Assembly: GCA_041483455.1 (NCBI GenBank)
Contig: JBGPFS010000092.1
Location: forward strand, 1-8,857
DNA length: 8,857 bases
Source of the DNA: JBGPFS01 sp041483455
Lineage (GTDB): Bacteria > Chloroflexota > Limnocylindria > Limnocylindrales > CSP1-4
Direction of reading: 5' to 3'
Shown piece by piece: positions 5,002 to 8,857 of the stretch (position 1 is its first letter; each line of letters begins with the position of its first letter). The notes under the pieces are model-generated. The model had not been told where the DNA came from and did not search any database. It saw only the letters and a program-made list of their open reading frames with translations. The position numbers and the translations under genes were made by a program.

Positions 5002-8000
5002 ATGGAGACCGCCGCCGTCCATCATCGCGGCGTGGCCAGGCGGGTGAGCAGCGACCGCTTCATCGGCAGGGCGGATGACCTCGAACGACTGACGGGCGCA
5101 TACGCCGAGGCGGCGGCCGGTCGGCCCGTGTTCGTTCTCGTTACGGGCGAGGCGGGGGTCGGGAAGTCCCGCCTCCTGGAAGAAGCGCGTCGCGGATTCG
5201 AGGCCGCTGGCGCAACAGTGCTCGTCGGGGCGTGCATCCCGCTCGGCGATGAGCTTCCGTTCGGGCCATTGGCTGAGGCGCTTCGACCACTCGTCGCGGT
5301 CCTGGGGCGGGATCGCGTCATGGCGCTCGCGGGACCCCATCGCCAGGCGCTGGCACGGCTGATTCCCGAGCTGGCGACGACACCCGAACGGCTCCCGGAC
5401 GAGCGGCCTAGCGGGGCGTGGCGTTTGTACGAGGCCGTCCGGACAGTCCTGACCGCGATGGCCCGGGAGCGTCCTATCGTCCTCGCGATCGAGGACCTGC
5501 ACTGGGCGGACGCATCGACCCGAGCACTCCTCCAGTACCTCATCGGGAATCTGCGCGACAGTCCCATGCTTGTCGTTGCGACATATCGAAGCGACGAGCT
5601 GTCAGGGGAGCACCCGCTCCTGCAGGTCCTTGCCGAACTCGAACGCTCTGGGCGCATCGAGCGCCTCGATCTCGAGCGGTTCGGGCGGACCGATCTCGGC
5701 GACCTTGCCGCGTCGATCCTCGGTCGCGCGCTCGAGGTGAAGGATCTCGACTCGCTCGTCCAGCGCTCCGATGGGAATGCATTTCTGGCCGAGGAACTCA
5801 TCGCGTCATTGGCGGCCGGGAATGGCGACAAGGGGATCCCGACCACCCTGGCCGGCGTCATGGCCGTTCGCCTCTCGGGTCTGTCCCCCGATGCGCGGCG
5901 GATCGTGCGCACCGCGTCGGTCCTCGGTCGGCGGGTCGATCATCGGCTGCTTGAGAGAGTACTCCCCGATGCGGAAGACGTGGTCCTCGCGTGCCTCCGC
6001 GAGGCGGTCGACCAGCGGATCCTCGTCCCCGCGAACGGGGGCCGGTCAACCGCCTATGCGTTCCGTCACACGCTCGTTGGTGAGGCGGCGTATGCCGACC
6101 TTCTCCCGGTGGAACGGCTCGCCCTGCACGGGGCTGTGGCACGCGCGCTCCAGGCGGAAACAGCCGATGACGATCTCCCGGCCGACGTCGCGGGTGAGAT
6201 CGCCTATCACGCCTTCCGCGCGAACGACCTCCCCCGAGCGCTGGTCACGGCGATCCGGGCAGCGCAAACGGCCACCGTCGTTTATGCGTTCCCCGAGGCA
6301 CTCCGCCAGTACGAGCGGGCCATCGAGTCCTGGCCACAGGTGGCCGATGCCGCGGCGCGAACAGGACTCGAGCGCTGGGAATTGCTGTTCCGCGCCGCCC
6401 GGTCGGCGGCCGGAGCGCACGATCCGGCGCGAGGCTGCCGACTGGCGGAGGAGGCCCTGGAGGCCCTCGGCCACGGTCGAGAACTGGAGGCGGGCGTCAT
6501 CGTCGCCCAGGCGTTCTGGTTCGCCTGGGAGGCATCCGACTACGCGGCCCTGGAGCGCTTCGGGTCGGCCGGCATCACGCTCGTGCCGGCCGGAACACCA
6601 GGCGACCTCCGGGCGCAGGTCCTCGCTAACCTGGCGGCGCTCCGCCGGTATCACGGCCACCACGAGCTGGCCCTCGCGCTCGGCCGCGAAGCCGCAACAG
6701 CCGCTCGGCAGGCCGGAGCGCGAGGCGCCGAGGGTCGAGCACTCGCTGTGGTCGCCGAGACGCTCACCCATCTGGGGCGCTCCAGTGCCGCATTGGTGGC
6801 CTTCGGGGAAGCGGCCAAGGCAGCCAACGATGCCGGTGACCCGGAGGAGCTGGCCCGAATCGCGCACGGAAGCACCTGGGCGCTCGAGATCGCCGGACAC
6901 TTCGAGCAGGGGCTCCAGGTGGCCGGTCAGGCCCTCGAAGCGTCCATCGCCAACGGAACTGAGAGCCGCCAGGGGGACTTCCTGCGCGCCGTGCTGATCG
7001 AGTGCCTCGTCGAGCTTGGACGGTGGCAAGAGGTTGGCGAGCACGGCCGCCGGGTGGACGAGCGGTGGATCGCCAGCCCGGCGACGGCATGGGCAGAAGT
7101 GATGGTCGCTCGCATCCACATCAGCCGTGGCGAGTTCGCGGAAGCCAGCCGGATCCTCGGCAAGACTCTGGGCATCCCTGCGATCGCCTTCAACCTCGTC
7201 TGGGAGACGGAGGAGACCGCTCATCTTGCCTACGCCGAGGGGCGCATCGCAGAGGCTCGCCGAATCGTCGAGACTGCCATCGCGGCGTGCCCGACGCCGA
7301 ACGAGTCGGCTCTCTGGTGGGTGCTCAGCAAAGCCGTCACCGGCGAAGCCGACGCCGCGTCCGAGGCGCGCGCGCGGCGACGCTCACGGGCGGCCGCCGA
7401 AGCCATCTCATGCGGGACCCGTTACGGCGACCTCTTGCGCCGTTCGGTGGAGGCCGCGCTCGCGACCGGCGAGTCCGGGCCGCTGGCTGAGGCCTACCTG
7501 GCCTGGGAGATCGCGGAACGAAACCGCCTCCTCGATCGGTCCGATCCAAATGCTTGGGACCGTGCAGCGGGCGCTCGCGAGGCACTCCCCCAACCCTATG
7601 AGGCAGCCTACGCGCGGTTCCGGCACGCAGAGGCGATCCTCGCCGCCGCCGGATCGCGCGGTGAGGCCGAGAAGGCTCTGCGGACCGCCTACGCGACCGC
7701 TGCCGTCCTCGAAGCGGGCCCGCTCCTGCGGAGGATCGAGCAGCTCGCGCGGAGAGCGCGGCTCTCGCTCCTTGCTCCACGCCCGGCAAGGCGAGTCCGC
7801 GGTCCATCGACGGAGCTAACGCAACGCGAACGCGAGGTCGTCGCGTTCCTGGCCGAGGGACGCACCAATCGCGAGATCGGAGCGGCCCTGTTCGTCAGCG
7901 AGCGGACCGCCTCGGTCCATGTTTCGAACCTCATGGGCAAGCTCGGAGCGCGGAGCCGCTTCGAAGCGGCGGCCATCGCGACCCGGCGCGGCCTCCTCCC

Positions 8001-8037
8001 CGGTTCCTCGGACGAGCGCGGTGTGCCCATCCGATAG
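5002..8037 (+). CDS. Large LuxR-family transcriptional regulator with N-terminal AAA-type ATPase
   Basis: A 1011-aa STAND/LAL-type regulator. Numbering from ATG 5002, the ATPase domain begins near residue 20 (RFIGRADDLERL). Walker A GEAGVGKS is at 49-56, Walker B VLAIEDLHWAD at 160-170 and a sensor-like VVATYRSDE at 191-199. The middle (about 400-900) is Ala/Leu/Glu-rich helical repeat sequence resembling TPR-like sensing modules. The C-terminus has a LuxR/GerE helix-turn-helix (about 939-995: LTQREREVVAFLAEG, NREIGAALFVSERTASVHVSNLMGKLGA). In this class, ligand binding to the repeats relieves an ATP-controlled autoinhibited state, allowing promoter activation. ATG 5002 is preferred over TTG 4933 by codon bias; GTG 5044 is another option. 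The signal and targets are unknown. The small membrane gene downstream and the divergent 118-aa gene are natural candidate targets. Confidence 0.95.
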   Translation: METAAVHHRGVARRVSSDRFIGRADDLERLTGAYAEAAAGRPVFVLVTGEAGVGKSRLLEEARRGFEAAGATVLVGACIPLGDELPFGPLAEALRPLVAVLGRDRVMALAGPHRQALARLIPELATTPERLPDERPSGAWRLYEAVRTVLTAMARERPIVLAIEDLHWADASTRALLQYLIGNLRDSPMLVVATYRSDELSGEHPLLQVLAELERSGRIERLDLERFGRTDLGDLAASILGRALEVKDLDSLVQRSDGNAFLAEELIASLAAGNGDKGIPTTLAGVMAVRLSGLSPDARRIVRTASVLGRRVDHRLLERVLPDAEDVVLACLREAVDQRILVPANGGRSTAYAFRHTLVGEAAYADLLPVERLALHGAVARALQAETADDDLPADVAGEIAYHAFRANDLPRALVTAIRAAQTATVVYAFPEALRQYERAIESWPQVADAAARTGLERWELLFRAARSAAGAHDPARGCRLAEEALEALGHGRELEAGVIVAQAFWFAWEASDYAALERFGSAGITLVPAGTPGDLRAQVLANLAALRRYHGHHELALALGREAATAARQAGARGAEGRALAVVAETLTHLGRSSAALVAFGEAAKAANDAGDPEELARIAHGSTWALEIAGHFEQGLQVAGQALEASIANGTESRQGDFLRAVLIECLVELGRWQEVGEHGRRVDERWIASPATAWAEVMVARIHISRGEFAEASRILGKTLGIPAIAFNLVWETEETAHLAYAEGRIAEARRIVETAIAACPTPNESALWWVLSKAVTGEADAASEARARRRSRAAAEAISCGTRYGDLLRRSVEAALATGESGPLAEAYLAWEIAERNRLLDRSDPNAWDRAAGAREALPQPYEAAYARFRHAEAILAAAGSRGEAEKALRTAYATAAVLEAGPLLRRIEQLARRARLSLLAPRPARRVRGPSTELTQREREVVAFLAEGRTNREIGAALFVSERTASVHVSNLMGKLGARSRFEAAAIATRRGLLPGSSDERGVPIR

Positions 8038-8186
8038 GCGGGCCACCTGAGAGCCGGCGGAGAAAATTACGTATCCGGCGGGCGTCCGCCTAAGCGTTTG
8101 CACGATGTTCGCGCGGCTCCCGATACCTACCGTCCCATGCATCAGCCGACCCCGGGTTGGGGCGAAGGATGGGAAGGAGAGGTGCG
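8038..8186 (+). promoter_or_regulatory. Intergenic region with candidate promoter and TACGTA site before the small membrane gene
   Basis: The palindrome TACGTA (8068-8073, within AAAATTACGTAT) is a local A/T-rich spot. A short hairpin GGCGG-GCGT-CCGCC (8077-8090) follows; it lacks a T-run and may mark the end of the regulator transcript. TTGCAC at 8098-8103 with GATACC at 8122-8127 (18-bp spacing) is a plausible but weak sigma-70-type promoter. GerE-type helix-turn-helix proteins often bind short A/T-containing palindromes, so TACGTA could be a site for the upstream regulator. That is speculation. Confidence 0.35.
8174..8182 (+). promoter_or_regulatory. Strong ribosome binding site that sets the start at 8187
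   Basis: AAGGAGAGG lies just upstream of ATG 8187 (AGGAG to ATG spacing 7 nt). This favours 8187 over the in-frame upstream start at 8157, which would place this sequence inside the coding region. Confidence 0.65.
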
Positions 8187-8537
8187 ATGAGCGCCATGTT
8201 CAATTCGGCGGGACATCCGCTGCGGCTGGACCTGCAAGGTCCGAGCAGACTCGCGATCGCGGCTGCCCTCGTGGTCAGTGTCGCGGCAGGCGGCTTCGCC
8301 GTTGGTCGGGCGACATCCGACCGGCAGGCAGTCGCCGTCAACGGAGGATCGCTATCGGTCGGGGCGGTTCATCCCGAGCGCGGGACGATCGTCTATCACC
8401 GGACGTGGCCGGCGCAGGTATCCGGGGCGGCGACCCGCGATCGTCAGCGCCACCATCCAATGGAAGATCCCGTCCGCATCTTCACGCCAGAGCAGGTAAT
8501 CAAGGACTGCCAGATTCATCGCCATCTGAGTTGCTGA
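8187..8537 (+). CDS. Small single-pass membrane protein, 116 aa, unknown function
   Basis: After a short N-terminus with two basic residues comes one hydrophobic Ala/Val/Gly helix (about residues 22-40, LAIAAALVVSVAAGGFAVG). It is followed by Arg-Ala-Thr and a polar, probably extracytoplasmic tail of about 75 residues with Cys at 108 and 116. The helix could be an uncleaved anchor or a signal peptide; Ala/Gly near its end allows cleavage but no lipobox is present. The tail after about residue 66 is His/Arg-rich and less convincing, so the ORF might be frameshifted or truncated there. It follows the LuxR-type gene by 149 bp with its own ribosome site and a possible promoter, making it a candidate target or partner. 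No family is recognised. Confidence 0.65.
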   Translation: MSAMFNSAGHPLRLDLQGPSRLAIAAALVVSVAAGGFAVGRATSDRQAVAVNGGSLSVGAVHPERGTIVYHRTWPAQVSGAATRDRQRHHPMEDPVRIFTPEQVIKDCQIHRHLSC

Positions 8538-8745
8538 GCGCGCCGCCGGGGGACGAGCTGCACCGCCGAAACGGACACGGCGGGGGTGGGGGTGAACAAT
8601 CGACGGCGTAACGACCTGTCCAGGCGTCTAGGCTGCGACGAGGGCTTAGACCCGACCGACACCATGAACCCATCGTTGCGGAAGCCGAGGCAGGTGAGCG
8701 GATACCCGCCCGCTCATGCGCGCCATAGACGAGAAGCCGAACCCG
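8538..8745. other. Intergenic region with an imperfect inverted repeat
   Basis: I see no convincing gene here; the forward ORFs are Arg/Pro-rich with no ribosome site. A stem GTCTAGGC (8626-8633) and GCTTAGAC (8644-8651) pairs at 8 positions including one G-U wobble, around a 10-nt loop. There is no T-run after it in either direction. It could be an operator or an attenuated terminator between the small membrane gene and the minus-strand gene entering from the right. Confidence 0.4.
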
Positions 8746-8857
8746 TCACGGCCCGCCAATCGAGCCCGGGTCTGGCGGCTCGGCGCCACTCCCTACCGCG
8801 CTGACGAGCCACAGCACGAGATCGCCCGCTTCTGCGTCGGACAGCCCCTTGTCGGTC
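8746..8857 (-). CDS. C-terminal fragment of a minus-strand gene (partial, runs off the window)
   Basis: On the minus strand a frame entering at the right edge is open for 36 residues before a TGA (8746-8748). It reads as ordinary protein: GLSDAEAGDLVLWLVSAV in a predicted helix, then a Gly/Pro/Asp-rich tail. The other two minus frames are either Arg-rich shadow sequence or quickly stopped. It would be convergent with the small membrane gene. The fragment is too short to name a family, and coding status itself is a judgement from composition. Confidence 0.4.
   Translation of the reverse strand, partial: TDKGLSDAEAGDLVLWLVSAVGSGAEPPDPGSIGGP

Noticed and set aside
8586..8804. 72-aa forward ORF starting at GTG 8586
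   Set aside because: Arg/Pro/Ser-rich shadow composition, no ribosome site, and it overlaps the more protein-like minus-strand fragment at the right edge.
1..8857. CRISPR array, rRNA, insertion sequence or transposase
   Set aside because: No regularly spaced repeat array, ribosomal RNA sequence, DDE-type transposase or integrase motif was seen; the 18-bp repeat at 240-293 has no spacers of CRISPR length.

Overview
The window is about two-thirds G+C. Its real genes have strongly G/C-ending third codon positions, with densely packed, often overlapping starts and stops. Together with the large AAA-ATPase/LuxR regulator and several conserved but unnamed small proteins, this suggests a high-GC actinobacterial or Chloroflexota-type bacterium. 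That placement is an inference; there is no rRNA or other marker gene.

Left part (1-4099), accessory or phage-like cassette. A possible gene tail (to 227) runs into a 203-codon unknown ORF (224-835). The 5' end of that ORF contains an 18-bp tandem repeat built on the palindrome CGTAGCTACG. A 61-aa charged ORF (839-1024, minus) meets it tail to tail. Next is a ParB-domain/beta-class DNA methyltransferase fusion (1085-2320) with no restriction gene beside it, then a convergent second ParB-like protein (2388-2777, minus). From a shared region with four TTACC/GGTAA elements, a Cys/His protein (2898-3314) is transcribed the other way, and its stop overlaps the start of a 262-aa helical unknown protein (3311-4099). 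No integrase, terminase, capsid or toxin gene is visible, so 'mobile or prophage-derived' rests on gene style only.

Junction (4100-4406). This gap between two convergent genes holds no convincing ORF. It does contain an 11-bp long-range inverted repeat enclosing a perfect 9-bp hairpin (4184-4263) and a 9-bp terminator-like hairpin (4336-4359).

Right part (4407-8857), ordinary chromosome-like genes. There is a conserved uncharacterised 118-aa protein (4407-4763, minus). Divergent from it is a 1011-aa regulator with an N-terminal ATPase and a C-terminal LuxR/GerE helix-turn-helix (5002-8037). A short gene for a single-pass membrane protein follows with its own strong ribosome binding site (8187-8537). 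A 3' fragment of a minus-strand gene probably enters at the right edge (8746-8857).

The most interesting unit is the methyltransferase plus ParB-like plus Cys/His plus helical-protein cassette with its candidate operator, followed by the iteron-like array near the left edge and the structured convergent intergenic region. None can be declared a new system from one window.
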